Shown: piece after piece, positions 26,396-35,566 of the stretch
Layout of the letters: each line of letters starts with the position of its first letter
Numbering within the stretch: position 1 is the stretch's first letter
Assembly: GCF_001644195.2 (NCBI RefSeq)
Contig: NZ_LWBL02000040.1
Location: 1 to 64,000 of the forward strand
Origin: Bacillus marinisedimentorum
GTDB lineage: Bacteria > Bacillota > Bacilli > Bacillales > Bacillaceae_O
Length of the DNA stretch: 64,000 bases
Reading direction: 5' to 3'
Notes under the pieces: generated by a model
The model's database searches: none
What the model saw: only the letters and a program-made list of their open reading frames with translations
Told to the model about the DNA's origin: nothing
Program-made: the position numbers and the translations under genes

Positions 26396-27358
26396 ATGGG
26401 TTTGAATCCAGGCAAACAGAATTCATCCAGTAAAACAAAAAAGAAAATGTCAGAACGTAAAAAAGATATGTTCTCCGGTTACTTATATATCGCTCCCTTT
26501 TTTATCGTTTTTGCGATAATCGGCCTCTATCCCTCGATCTTCAGCATCATCCTCGCATTTCAAAAGTGGAATGGCCTTGGGGATATGACGTTTGTCGGGT
26601 TAAGCAATTTCGTAATCGTTCTTGAGGATCCGTTGTTTTGGAAGTCACTATATAACACGATCATTATGGGACTGCTCGGCACTGCACCACAGTTAATCGT
26701 CGGGATTGTTCTCGCTTACTTCTTGAATATGGCGATTATCCGTTTCTCAAACTTTTTCCGCGTTGCGATTTTCATGCCGTACATTACATCGATGGTTGCG
26801 GTAGCCCTTGTTTTCGGTGTGTTTTTCAGCAGCAACGAGAGCGCCCTGGCCAACTACGTCATTGGTTGGTTTGGATTTGATCCGGTCAGCTGGAAGACGT
26901 CCGAATGGGGAGCGAAAATTGCCATATCCGTCATGGTCTTTTGGCGCTGGGTGGGATATAACACGATCATCTATCTCGCGGGACTCCAGAGCATTCCAAA
27001 GGATATATATGAAGCGGCGACAATTGACGGCGCAAATAAAGTCCAACAATTCTTTCACATTACTATTCCCCTGCTTAAACCCTTCATCGTCTTGACTGTG
27101 TTTATGTCAACGGTCGGTGCGTTGCAGTTATTTGCGGAGCCAACTGTATTCCTTGGTGCGTCCGCTTTCACCCGGGACGAGGCAATGACTGTTGTGATGT
27201 ATTTGTATCGGGATGCCTTTAATCTTGGGTCTTTCGGAACAGCTTCCGCTACAGCTGTACTGCTATTGATCATTATCATTTTTGCTGCGGCCGTCAATAC
27301 ATGGCTGACATCCGGAACAAAAATCAGGAAAGGAAGGATCAAAAATGTCCAAAGATAA
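26396..27358 (+). CDS. sugar ABC transporter permease (MalF/UgpA type)
   Basis: 320 residues, six transmembrane helices after a basic N-terminal tail. The EAA loop reads EAATIDGANKVQQFFHITIPLLKP. It forms the membrane channel with the next gene's product, which it overlaps by 14 bp. No ATPase gene is present in the locus, so a shared MsmK/MsmX-type ATPase encoded elsewhere is expected. AGGGGGTT precedes the ATG. Confidence 0.92.
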   Translation: MGLNPGKQNSSSKTKKKMSERKKDMFSGYLYIAPFFIVFAIIGLYPSIFSIILAFQKWNGLGDMTFVGLSNFVIVLEDPLFWKSLYNTIIMGLLGTAPQLIVGIVLAYFLNMAIIRFSNFFRVAIFMPYITSMVAVALVFGVFFSSNESALANYVIGWFGFDPVSWKTSEWGAKIAISVMVFWRWVGYNTIIYLAGLQSIPKDIYEAATIDGANKVQQFFHITIPLLKPFIVLTVFMSTVGALQLFAEPTVFLGASAFTRDEAMTVVMYLYRDAFNLGSFGTASATAVLLLIIIIFAAAVNTWLTSGTKIRKGRIKNVQR

Positions 27359-28184
27359 ACGCAGAAAAATTTCACCTGGCACAGCACTGATTTATGCTGT
27401 CTTGATCCTGGCCTCTTTGTTCTCCCTGTTTCCGTTTTATTGGATGTTCGTGATGGCGACAAGGCCGAGCGCCGATTACAATTCGATTCCGCCTGCTCTT
27501 ATTCCCGGCGGGCAGCTCGTTGAAAACTTTCAAAAGGTCCTGGATAATATTCCGTTCTTCCAGGCCATGTGGAATACAGTAATGCTTGGCACCCTCGTGA
27601 CAATTCTAGTGCTTGTCATCAGTTCTCTGGCCGGTTTTGCTTTTGCGAAGTTCCACTTTCCGGGGAAAAATATCTTTTTTGTCGCGATTCTGCTGACAAT
27701 GGTCATCCCGCCGCAATTGGGTTTGATCCCACAGTACTACCTTGTTGCCGAATTAGGCTGGCTCGATACCCTTCAAGGTGCGGGGGTCATATACTTGCTG
27801 AACCCGCTCGGAATCTTTTTGATGAGACAGTACGTCAGTGAGTCTGTACCGGATGAGCTGATAGAAGCGGCCAAATTGGATGGGGCTTCCAACTTCAGGA
27901 TTTACAGAAGTATTGTACTCCCGATCATAAAGCCTGCGTTTGCGACACTTGGGATTATCGTGTTCACTTTGGTCTGGGGGGAATTCCTCTGGCAGTTCAC
28001 CGTATTGCGGAGCCCTGATTCCTATACGCTCCAGGTTGCACTTGCTTCATTGAACAATGCGTATAAAGTTGATTTCGGCATGCTGCTGTCTGGCGTGTTC
28101 TGGGCTACAGTTCCGCTGATTGTCATCTTCTTAATGTTTAACAAACTATTTATTGCAAGTATTACGGAAGGCTCTATTAAATAG
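27345..28184 (+). CDS. sugar ABC transporter permease (MalG/UgpE type)
   Basis: 279 residues, six transmembrane helices. The EAA loop reads EAAKLDGASNFRIYRSIVLPIIKP. N-terminal FPFYWMFVMATRPSADY is typical of MalG-type permeases. Its start lies inside the preceding permease gene, with AGGAAAGGA upstream, so the two are translationally coupled. Confidence 0.92.
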   Translation: MSKDKRRKISPGTALIYAVLILASLFSLFPFYWMFVMATRPSADYNSIPPALIPGGQLVENFQKVLDNIPFFQAMWNTVMLGTLVTILVLVISSLAGFAFAKFHFPGKNIFFVAILLTMVIPPQLGLIPQYYLVAELGWLDTLQGAGVIYLLNPLGIFLMRQYVSESVPDELIEAAKLDGASNFRIYRSIVLPIIKPAFATLGIIVFTLVWGEFLWQFTVLRSPDSYTLQVALASLNNAYKVDFGMLLSGVFWATVPLIVIFLMFNKLFIASITEGSIK

Positions 28185-28237
28185 GCAATATAAACGTATT
28201 CTGCACCAAGATCTATTTCTTAATGGAGGTACCAGTT

Positions 28238-29581
28238 ATGACAACAATACAGTTTCCAGACGATATACAGTGGGGAGTTGCGACAGCAGCCTATCAAATT
28301 GAAGGGGCAGCACAGAAGGATGGACGCACCCCTTCGATATGGGATACTTTTACAAAAGAGCCCGGTAATGTGAAAAACGGCGATCACGGAGATGATGCCT
28401 GTGACAGCTATAACCGTGTCGAGGAAGATATCCAGCATATAAAGGAACTGGGCGTCGACATTTATCGCTTTTCCATTTCATGGCCGCGCGTCATGCCGCA
28501 AGGAACAGGGGGGCTGAATCCCAAAGGTGTCGCTTATTACCGCACCCTGATTCAAGGACTGCTTGATAACGGGATCGAACCGATGATCACCCTATACCAC
28601 TGGGATCTCCCCCAGGTCCTTCAAGACAAAGGGGGCTGGGAAGACCGCTCGACAGTGGAGGCGTTCAAAGAATACGCCATAGCGATGTACCGGGAATTCG
28701 GAAGCCTTGTGAAAAAGTGGATCACCATCAATGAACCGTGGTGCATTTCGTTTTTATCCAACTACCTTGGCGTGCATGCGCCGGGTAAGCAAAGCCTGCA
28801 GTCTGCCATTGATGTTTCGCACCATTTGTTGCTGGCACATGGCCATGCCGTGAAGGCATTCAGGGAGATGGTTCCTGAAGGGGAAATCGGCTATGCTCCG
28901 AATGTTGACTGGCTGGAGCCGTTCAGCACGGACGAGGAGGACACCAACGCTGCCCGGAGGGGGATGCTCTGGAAGATTGAATGGTTTATGGACCCGGTTT
29001 TCAAAGGTTCCTATCCGGAGGAACTGATTGAGATTTTCGCCGACTCAAACGGGTACTTGCACATAGAAGATGGCGATATGGACATCATTTCACAGCCGAT
29101 CGATTTCATGGGGATCAATTACTATTCAGGTAATATTGTCCGCCATCAGGATGGGGCCGGGTTGTTTGAGTTCGAAGATATAACGGTAGACTATGAGAGA
29201 ACAGATATCGGCTGGCCGATTTATTCAGAGGGCTTTTATAAAGTCCTGGCGCATATTACCGAACTTTATGGAAATGTTCCTATTTATATTACAGAAAACG
29301 GCGCTTGCTATAATCATGAAGTCATCGACGGCATCGTCAATGACCAGGAGAGGATCGATTATTTGAAGCAGCACCTTACCGCACTTCACCGGGCGATCAA
29401 GTCAGGTGTCCCGATCAAAGGGTATATTGTTTGGTCACTGCTTGATAACTTTGAATGGGCGGAAGGCTACAACCAGCGGTTCGGCTTAATCCATGTCAAC
29501 TACCGCAATTTTGAAAGGACGCCGAAAGAGAGTTTCTATTGGTATAAAAAAGTGGTTCGCAACAATTGGTTTAGTATGTAA
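28238..29581 (+). CDS. GH1 beta-glucosidase
   Basis: 447 residues, full-length GH1 TIM barrel. The acid/base is in TINEPW (Glu near 166) and the nucleophile in YITENGA (Glu near 353). The N-terminal signature FPDDIQWGVATAAYQIEGA is intact. There is no signal peptide, so it acts on imported oligosaccharides in the cytoplasm, releasing glucose. The ATG at 28238 is chosen because GGAGGT lies 7 nt upstream; that AGGAGG overlaps an in-frame ATG at 28223. Confidence 0.93.
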   Translation: MTTIQFPDDIQWGVATAAYQIEGAAQKDGRTPSIWDTFTKEPGNVKNGDHGDDACDSYNRVEEDIQHIKELGVDIYRFSISWPRVMPQGTGGLNPKGVAYYRTLIQGLLDNGIEPMITLYHWDLPQVLQDKGGWEDRSTVEAFKEYAIAMYREFGSLVKKWITINEPWCISFLSNYLGVHAPGKQSLQSAIDVSHHLLLAHGHAVKAFREMVPEGEIGYAPNVDWLEPFSTDEEDTNAARRGMLWKIEWFMDPVFKGSYPEELIEIFADSNGYLHIEDGDMDIISQPIDFMGINYYSGNIVRHQDGAGLFEFEDITVDYERTDIGWPIYSEGFYKVLAHITELYGNVPIYITENGACYNHEVIDGIVNDQERIDYLKQHLTALHRAIKSGVPIKGYIVWSLLDNFEWAEGYNQRFGLIHVNYRNFERTPKESFYWYKKVVRNNWFSM

Positions 29582-29782
29582 GCGAAGATGGCGGATAAAA
29601 GGCTGGGCCGGCTCTTGTGATTTTATTTCGAAATAAGAAAAATGTCCGGACACAACAAGATTCGAGTGGAAACTGATGAATATCGGCCGGTCTCTCTTTA
29701 TAATGAGGATAGAGGAAAATAGACCCAACTAAAATCAAAGACTGGTTTTTGCCTTTTATAGCCATAAAGATGAGGTGCGCAA

Positions 29783-30793
29783 ATGGTTACAATTTATGAT
29801 ATTGCAAAAAAGACAGGGTTTTCGGTGACAACCGTATCCAAAGTGTTAAATAATTATCAGGATGTCGGCGAGAAGACAAAGAGGGCCATTCTCGAGGCCG
29901 TGGAAGAAATGGGCTACTTGCCGAATTCCCATGCCCGGACATTGACGACCAAAAAGTCATGGACGATCGGGGTCGTTTTTATCGAGTCATTGGGCGTGGG
30001 GATGAAACACCCATTCTTTAATGCGGTGATCGAGAACTTCAAGCAGAACGTCGAGTATCTGGGATATGACCTGCTGTTTGCATCCCGGCAAATCAGCAAT
30101 CAGGAAAAGAGTTATTTAGACCATTTCCGCTATCGTGGTGTGGATGGAATCGTCATTGTTTGTTCCACTTACAACGATGAGCAAGTCCAGGAAATCATGA
30201 AAGCTTCCATCCCGAGTGTTGTGATCGATTTGCACAGCACACAATCAAGCGTTGTATTTTCCGATAACCTGTCAGGAAGCAGGAAGGCAGTGGAATATTT
30301 GCACTCGCTCGGGCATAAGCGCATCGCCCATATCGCCGGCCATGAACATACCTTTGCGGGTGTGCAAAGATTGAAAGGTTATCTGGATACAATGGAAGAG
30401 TTATCTTTACATGTACCTGAGGACTATATCGTTGATGGCGGATATTTTTCCAGGGATGAAGGGTACGAGGCGATGAAAAAGCTCCTTGGCGCGGCGGAGC
30501 CCCCGACAGCAGTTTACGCTGCAGGGGATAATATGGCCATTGGTGCAATTGAAGCCATCCGGGATGCCGGCCTTCAAGTTCCTGAGGATGTATCCATCAT
30601 CGGTTTTGATGACATTGAGCTTGCAAAGTTTGTCCATCCGCCGCTGACGACAATCCGGCAGAGAACCGATTTAATTGGAAAAGAGGCGGCAGGGCTCCTT
30701 ATCAGGCAGATAGATAAAAAAGAAAAAATTGTTGAGAGCCACAAAATCCCAGTGGAACTGATCGAAAGAAAATCATGTAAACAAATCACATAA
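29783..30793 (+). CDS. LacI-family transcriptional repressor of the glucan locus
   Basis: 336 residues. The N-terminal helix-turn-helix is TIYDIAKKTGFSVTTVSKVLNN with a hinge helix LPNSHARTL. A periplasmic-binding-protein-like sugar-sensing domain follows, with the family tail FDDIELAKFVHPPLTTIRQ. It most likely binds the CGAAACCGGTTTCG sites. A possible TATAAT lies at 29699-29704, so it may have its own promoter 200 bp after the GH1 gene. The inducer is probably a laminari-oligosaccharide. Confidence 0.9.
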   Translation: MVTIYDIAKKTGFSVTTVSKVLNNYQDVGEKTKRAILEAVEEMGYLPNSHARTLTTKKSWTIGVVFIESLGVGMKHPFFNAVIENFKQNVEYLGYDLLFASRQISNQEKSYLDHFRYRGVDGIVIVCSTYNDEQVQEIMKASIPSVVIDLHSTQSSVVFSDNLSGSRKAVEYLHSLGHKRIAHIAGHEHTFAGVQRLKGYLDTMEELSLHVPEDYIVDGGYFSRDEGYEAMKKLLGAAEPPTAVYAAGDNMAIGAIEAIRDAGLQVPEDVSIIGFDDIELAKFVHPPLTTIRQRTDLIGKEAAGLLIRQIDKKEKIVESHKIPVELIERKSCKQIT

Positions 30794-30809
30794 AATTTTT
30801 AAAGATAAT

Positions 30810-30823
30810 CGAAACCGTTTTCG
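30810..30823. promoter_or_regulatory. LacI-family operator 7 before the phosphorylase gene
   Basis: CGAAACCGTTTTCG, one mismatch from the palindrome, in the 61-bp gap between the repressor gene and the phosphorylase gene. Confidence 0.7.
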
Positions 30824-30854
30824 TTCCAAATTATATACTACCGGAGGGTCTTGA

Positions 30855-33800
30855 TTGGAAAAATACAGATTTAGTGATGATCAATACTTTGTCATTGAAC
30901 AATATGATCAGGCAAAGACCTTTGCAAGTTTTTTACCGGGTATCGCCGGATTGTATGGGATTCCGATCTGGTCGTTTTTTGTAAACCGCGGCCAGGCGAT
31001 GGCCAGTTTTGGCGTGAAGGATAAAGATCATGCCATCATGGAATTCTATCCGGCGAACCAGGCTTATCAGCAAGTTTCCAAAACCGGTTTCAGGACGTTC
31101 ATCAAGGTGTTCGGCGATAAAGGGAGCTCGATATTCGAACCTTTTTCACCTTATCGTACGGTCAACGGCAACCCTGCGAGAACGATGTACATTAAAGAAA
31201 ATGAATTGAAAATTGAAGAGGTCAATGACACTTTTGGCGTGAAAACGACGGTCACGTACTTTACACTGCCGAATGAACGGTTCGGGGCGCTTGTACGGCA
31301 TGTGCAAATTGAAAACATTTCCGGGGGCAAGCTCGCTCTTGAAGTGCTGGACGGAATTCCGGCGGTGATTCCATATGGCATCACGAACTCGGCTTACAAA
31401 GAAGTGGGGAATACGTTAAAAAGCTGGATGGATGTTGACAATCGTGACCATCACATTCCATTTTACAAGGTCCGGTCATCGACAGGTGATACAGCCGAAG
31501 TCGAAGAAATCACAAACGGGCATTTTTATTTATCGTTTGGAGAAGATGGAAAACTCATTGATCCCATTGTCGACATTTCGCTGATTTTTGGCGAGGAAAG
31601 TTCACTTACCTTTCCGGATGCATTCGCTGACCAATCGGTTGATGAGATGAAGCAAACGGAACCGGTGACATCGAATAAGGTGCCGTGCGGGTTTTCAGGA
31701 CTGAGCGTATCGCTTGAGCCGGGCGCTAAAAAAAAGTTTTATACGCTTGTTGGCCATGCAAAAGATATCGAAACCGTTAATGAAAAAGCAAATGAAATTG
31801 CGGATTTCGATTACATGAACGGCAAATACGAAGCAAACGGAACGCTCGTAACCGATCTTACCCGGGATGTGTCCACCAGGACAGGTTCTTCTTTGTTTGA
31901 TGCCTATACGAAGCAAAGTTACCTGGACAATCTGTTGCGCGGAGGGTATCCGGTGTCTCTCTCAAAAGGGCCGGATGATTCCTTTATATATTATGTCTAT
32001 TCACGTAAACACGGAGATCTTGAGCGGGACTATAATTTTTTCTCTGTTGCACCTGAATACTTCTCCCAGGGGAACGGCAACTTCAGGGATGTGAATCAAA
32101 ATCGGAGAAACGATATCTTTTTCCATCCTGAGACGGGGGACCACAATATTAAGCTGTTCATGAACTTGATTCAGCCGGATGGGTATAATCCGCTTGTTGT
32201 AAAAGGTTCTCGCTTTGTCTTAAGCAAGCCTGGAGAGACCGGCTGGGTAAGGGAAATTTTTAATAACGAGGCGGATGCTTTTGCAATTGAACAAAAGCTA
32301 GCTTCATCTTATACTCCTGGCGATCTTTTTCAGACCATCCTGGATGAGAAGATGCCGATGGCCGTTTCCCTGCCAGAATTTTTGCAGGAGACCCTTGCAA
32401 GAAGCACCCAGCAGATTGAAGCGGAGTTTGGCGAAGGGTACTGGATTGACCATTGGACATACAATCTTGACTTGATAGAAAACTATCTGAAGGTGTATCC
32501 GGATAATAAAGAACATCTTCTGTTTGAAGATAACTCGTATATGTACTTCTCCAGCCGGGCGTTCGTCAATCCGCGGTCTGAAAAGGCTGTATTGGCTGAT
32601 GGGAAAGTCCGCCAATACGGATCCGTTTCGGAAAATCATTCGCAAAGCGGCCCCCAATGGGTGATGACGAAAGACGGCGAAACGTATACGACCAACTTAT
32701 TCAGCAAGCTTTTTTCGCTCGCATTGATCAAATTCTCCACGCTGGATCCATTCGGAATGGGAATTGAAATGGAAGCGAATAAGCCAGGCTGGAATGACTC
32801 CATGAATGGGCTGCCGGGAATGTTTGGTTCAGCGATGAGTGAAACGCTTGAACTGAAAAGGCTGCTGAAATTCATCATCAAGCAAAAGGACAGCCCGCAG
32901 AAACAGATCCAGCTTCCTGTTGAAGTCGCTGCTTTGCTGGATGGCGTCATGGATGCATTGGCTGAATTCAACAATAACGGCCTTACACAATTTGATTATT
33001 GGGACAAGACCTCGACAATTCGCGAAGCCTATCGGTATGAAGTGAAAGAAGGGTTCAGCGGTTCGGAACGAAGTGTGGACCTTCATGAACTGACATCGAT
33101 TGCCGAAACGCTTCTTGAAAAAGTTGCAGAAGGAATCGAACAAGCGAAACAGCATGGAGATGGCTTGATTCCTACTTATTTCTCTTATGAGGCAGCTGAT
33201 TGGGAAAAGGTTTTGGATGACAGCGGTGAAGGAAAACGCAACGCTGGCGGATATCCTGTTGTAAAGGTTAATTCATTTAACGTGGCTGTCCTGCCGCATT
33301 TCCTGGAAGGCCCGGCAAGGGAAATGAAGAGTGAACAAGGGAAAACTGCTGCGGCCATTTATCGAAGCGTCAAAGAATCAGAGATTTATGATGACAGGCT
33401 AAACATGTACAAAACATCCGCTTCCCTTGAAAGCCAATCAATTGAAATCGGCCGTGCAAGGGCATTTACGCCGGGATGGCTTGAACGGGAATCCGTGTTC
33501 ATGCACATGGAGTTCAAGTACCTGCTCGGCATGCTGAAAGCGGGGCTTTACGATGAGTTTTTTGAAGACCTGGCCCATGCCCTTCCGCCATTTTTGGATC
33601 CGGGATCCTATGGAAGAAGCCCGCTTGAAAACTCTTCGTTTATCGCGAGCAGTGTGAATCCTGATCCGACTGTACACGGGCGCGGGTTCGTTGCGAGACT
33701 AAGCGGGACAACCTCTGAATTTTTAAGTATGTGGGTAACGATGATGGCAGGAAAGGAATTATTCAAGCTGGAAAACGGGTCCCTTACCCTTGAATTGCAG

Positions 33801-34049
33801 CCTATCTTGCCGGGATGGTTATTTGATGAGTCGGGCCGGGTTGAATTTCAGTTGTTAGGCACGATCCCCGTCACGTACCATAATCCTTCCGGAAAACATA
33901 CATTCGGTGACGACGGAGTTAAGCCGGATCAATTTGTCATCCACTTCGAAGATGGAAAGACAGTAACCGAACACGACAAAATCAGGGAACCCTATTCACT
34001 GGCAATCCGAGATGGAAAAGCCAAAAAGATTGATGTGTATTTAAAATAA
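30855..34049 (+). CDS. large glycoside phosphorylase, probably GH161-like beta-1,3-glucan phosphorylase
   Basis: 1064 residues, no signal peptide. It has the N-terminal beta-sandwich and (alpha/alpha)6 arrangement of GH94/GH149/GH161 phosphorylases, and GWNDSMNGLPG near residue 644 matches the conserved WND segment carrying the catalytic Asp in GH94. Its length is well above GH94 cellobiose phosphorylases (about 800) and fits GH149/GH161. With a laminarinase and GH1 in the same regulon, phosphorolysis of beta-1,3-gluco-oligosaccharides to glucose-1-phosphate is the best guess. It starts at TTG, 7 nt after GGAGG. Confidence 0.75.
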   Translation: MEKYRFSDDQYFVIEQYDQAKTFASFLPGIAGLYGIPIWSFFVNRGQAMASFGVKDKDHAIMEFYPANQAYQQVSKTGFRTFIKVFGDKGSSIFEPFSPYRTVNGNPARTMYIKENELKIEEVNDTFGVKTTVTYFTLPNERFGALVRHVQIENISGGKLALEVLDGIPAVIPYGITNSAYKEVGNTLKSWMDVDNRDHHIPFYKVRSSTGDTAEVEEITNGHFYLSFGEDGKLIDPIVDISLIFGEESSLTFPDAFADQSVDEMKQTEPVTSNKVPCGFSGLSVSLEPGAKKKFYTLVGHAKDIETVNEKANEIADFDYMNGKYEANGTLVTDLTRDVSTRTGSSLFDAYTKQSYLDNLLRGGYPVSLSKGPDDSFIYYVYSRKHGDLERDYNFFSVAPEYFSQGNGNFRDVNQNRRNDIFFHPETGDHNIKLFMNLIQPDGYNPLVVKGSRFVLSKPGETGWVREIFNNEADAFAIEQKLASSYTPGDLFQTILDEKMPMAVSLPEFLQETLARSTQQIEAEFGEGYWIDHWTYNLDLIENYLKVYPDNKEHLLFEDNSYMYFSSRAFVNPRSEKAVLADGKVRQYGSVSENHSQSGPQWVMTKDGETYTTNLFSKLFSLALIKFSTLDPFGMGIEMEANKPGWNDSMNGLPGMFGSAMSETLELKRLLKFIIKQKDSPQKQIQLPVEVAALLDGVMDALAEFNNNGLTQFDYWDKTSTIREAYRYEVKEGFSGSERSVDLHELTSIAETLLEKVAEGIEQAKQHGDGLIPTYFSYEAADWEKVLDDSGEGKRNAGGYPVVKVNSFNVAVLPHFLEGPAREMKSEQGKTAAAIYRSVKESEIYDDRLNMYKTSASLESQSIEIGRARAFTPGWLERESVFMHMEFKYLLGMLKAGLYDEFFEDLAHALPPFLDPGSYGRSPLENSSFIASSVNPDPTVHGRGFVARLSGTTSEFLSMWVTMMAGKELFKLENGSLTLELQPILPGWLFDESGRVEFQLLGTIPVTYHNPSGKHTFGDDGVKPDQFVIHFEDGKTVTEHDKIREPYSLAIRDGKAKKIDVYLK

Positions 34050-34058
34050 TGACCCAGA

Positions 34059-34102
34059 TGCCCGGCCCCGCTGCAACTACTCAGTGGGGCCGGGCATTTT
34101 TT
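34059..34102 (+). terminator. terminator of the glucan locus
   Basis: TGCCCGGCCCCGCTG (34059-34073) pairs with CAGTGGGGCCGGGCA (34082-34096) with one G-T, followed by six T. Confidence 0.9.
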
Positions 34103-34140
34103 CGACAGGTGCCGACAGGTGCCTGTCACCTGTCGAATTA
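34103..34140. repeat. R2 dispersed repeat, extended copy
   Basis: CGACAGGTGC occurs twice and is followed by CTGTCACCTGTCGAATTA. It directly follows the terminator T run. Confidence 0.75.
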
Positions 34141-34242
34141 TGTCGGCTTACTTGCGACACCGGTCAGTTTAATCCATGGCGAATTGAGGAAAGATAATAA
34201 GAGTAAATATATTATAGTAGAAAAGTTAAGGAGGCTAATTCC

Positions 34243-35139
34243 ATGGATTATAAAAACATCACTGTCGCCGGAAGCGGGGTGTTGGGAAGCCAGATTGCGT
34301 TCCAAACGGCTTTTAAAGGGTTCGATGTTTCTGTATATGACATCAGTGATGAAGCGATAGAGAAGGCAAAGGACAGGATCCGGAAGCTGATGCCGCATTA
34401 TGAGGAGGATCTGGGAGCGTCCGAAGAAGAATTGGATGAGGCGTATAACCGGATGTCGTTCTACTCTGATTTACAGGAAGCGGTATCAGATGCTGACCTG
34501 GTGATCGAAGCCGTCCCGGAAGTGGCGAAAATCAAAACGGAATTCTACGGGAAATTGGGTGAAGCTGCACCTGAAAAGACGGTTTTTGCGACGAATTCAT
34601 CGACGATGCTTCCAAGCCAGTTTGCTGAAGCGACAGGCCGGCCGGAAAAATTCACCGCGCTGCACTTCGCCAACCAAATATGGACGAACAATACCGCGGA
34701 AGTGATGGGCCATCCGGGAACGGATAAAAGCGTGTTCGATGATGTGATGGAATTTGCCGAAGCAATCGGGATGGTTGCTCTGCCATTGTACAAAGAACAG
34801 CCGGGCTATATCTTGAATTCGCTGTTAGTCCCCTTCCTTGAGGCCGGGCAAAAGCTGCTGGTGAACGAAGTGTCCGATCCGCAAACGATTGATAAGACGT
34901 GGATGATCGCAACAGGAGCGCCGAAAGGGCCGTTCGCCATTCTGGATATTGTCGGCATTACGACAGCATATAACATCTCGAACGCTAAGGCGGAAGCTAC
35001 CGGAAGCGAGGAATACGCGAAGGTGGCTGCTTATTTAAAAAGGGAATATATTGATAAAGGAAAACTTGGAGTTGAGACAGGGGAAGGATTCTACACGTAT
35101 CCGAACCCGGAGTATGAGGATGAAGATTTTCTGAAGTAA
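34243..35139 (+). CDS. 3-hydroxyacyl-CoA dehydrogenase (3-hydroxybutyryl-CoA dehydrogenase type)
   Basis: 298 residues, the short HBD-type form. The Rossmann motif is VAGSGVLGSQIA (residues 8-19) and the acidic residue after beta-2 is in VYDISDE. FATNSSTMLPSQFA and ALHFANQIW carry the catalytic Ser/His. The C-terminal dimerisation domain has GPFAILDIVG. It oxidises 3-hydroxyacyl-CoA with NAD(P). AAGGAGGC precedes the ATG. No beta-oxidation genes adjoin it, so its pathway is open. Confidence 0.88.
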   Translation: MDYKNITVAGSGVLGSQIAFQTAFKGFDVSVYDISDEAIEKAKDRIRKLMPHYEEDLGASEEELDEAYNRMSFYSDLQEAVSDADLVIEAVPEVAKIKTEFYGKLGEAAPEKTVFATNSSTMLPSQFAEATGRPEKFTALHFANQIWTNNTAEVMGHPGTDKSVFDDVMEFAEAIGMVALPLYKEQPGYILNSLLVPFLEAGQKLLVNEVSDPQTIDKTWMIATGAPKGPFAILDIVGITTAYNISNAKAEATGSEEYAKVAAYLKREYIDKGKLGVETGEGFYTYPNPEYEDEDFLK

Positions 35140-35174
35140 ACTAAACTGGATGGACGTAATGTCCCTGACGGATA

Positions 35175-35211
35175 AAGTACAGGATTCCAAAACGGAAACC
35201 TGTACTTTTTT
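35175..35211 (+). terminator. terminator after the dehydrogenase gene
   Basis: AAGTACAGG pairs with CCTGTACTT around a 15-nt loop, followed by T residues. Confidence 0.85.
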
Positions 35212-35216
35212 CTTAT

Positions 35217-35391
35217 AGTTCGGATGAAAGAATGAGGCGACCCGCAGAATGTAAGAAATCATTAAGGTGCCGTCCGCTTTGTCTTTCTGATAGTATTTAT
35301 AGGCTTTGCGGGTGATATCGGCCAGGAACATTATGTGCGGCTTCCATCTGAAAAAAAGCCCAAGATAATAGCCCGGGCTGATAGCATTAAC
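35217..35391 (-). pseudogene. decayed fragment of a TspO-like gene
   Basis: On the reverse strand a frame encodes KAYKYYQKDKADGTLMISYI, clearly related to TAYKYYQKDKTAGTFMIPYI of the intact TspO gene at 38074-38565. Nucleotide identity extends on both sides (TTTGTCTTTCTGATAGTA, GATATCGGCCAGG, CTTCCATCTGAAAAA) with an internal deletion of about 24 bp next to GATATCGGCC. Both ends are missing. The rest of 35140-35566 shows no gene. Confidence 0.8.
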
Positions 35392-35566
35392 CTGAACATC
35401 ATCGTGTGTCAGCGGGAATAGAGGGGGTCTTTGGAAATTTGGAAGATTTCCCTGAGCGTAAAATAAAAAATATAGGCAGATGACGGCTTTCTATGGTGAT
35501 AAAGATGGTATCGTAGAGTTATAGATGAAGTTTTAGAAAGAAAACATATACAGAGGGATGTCCAAT

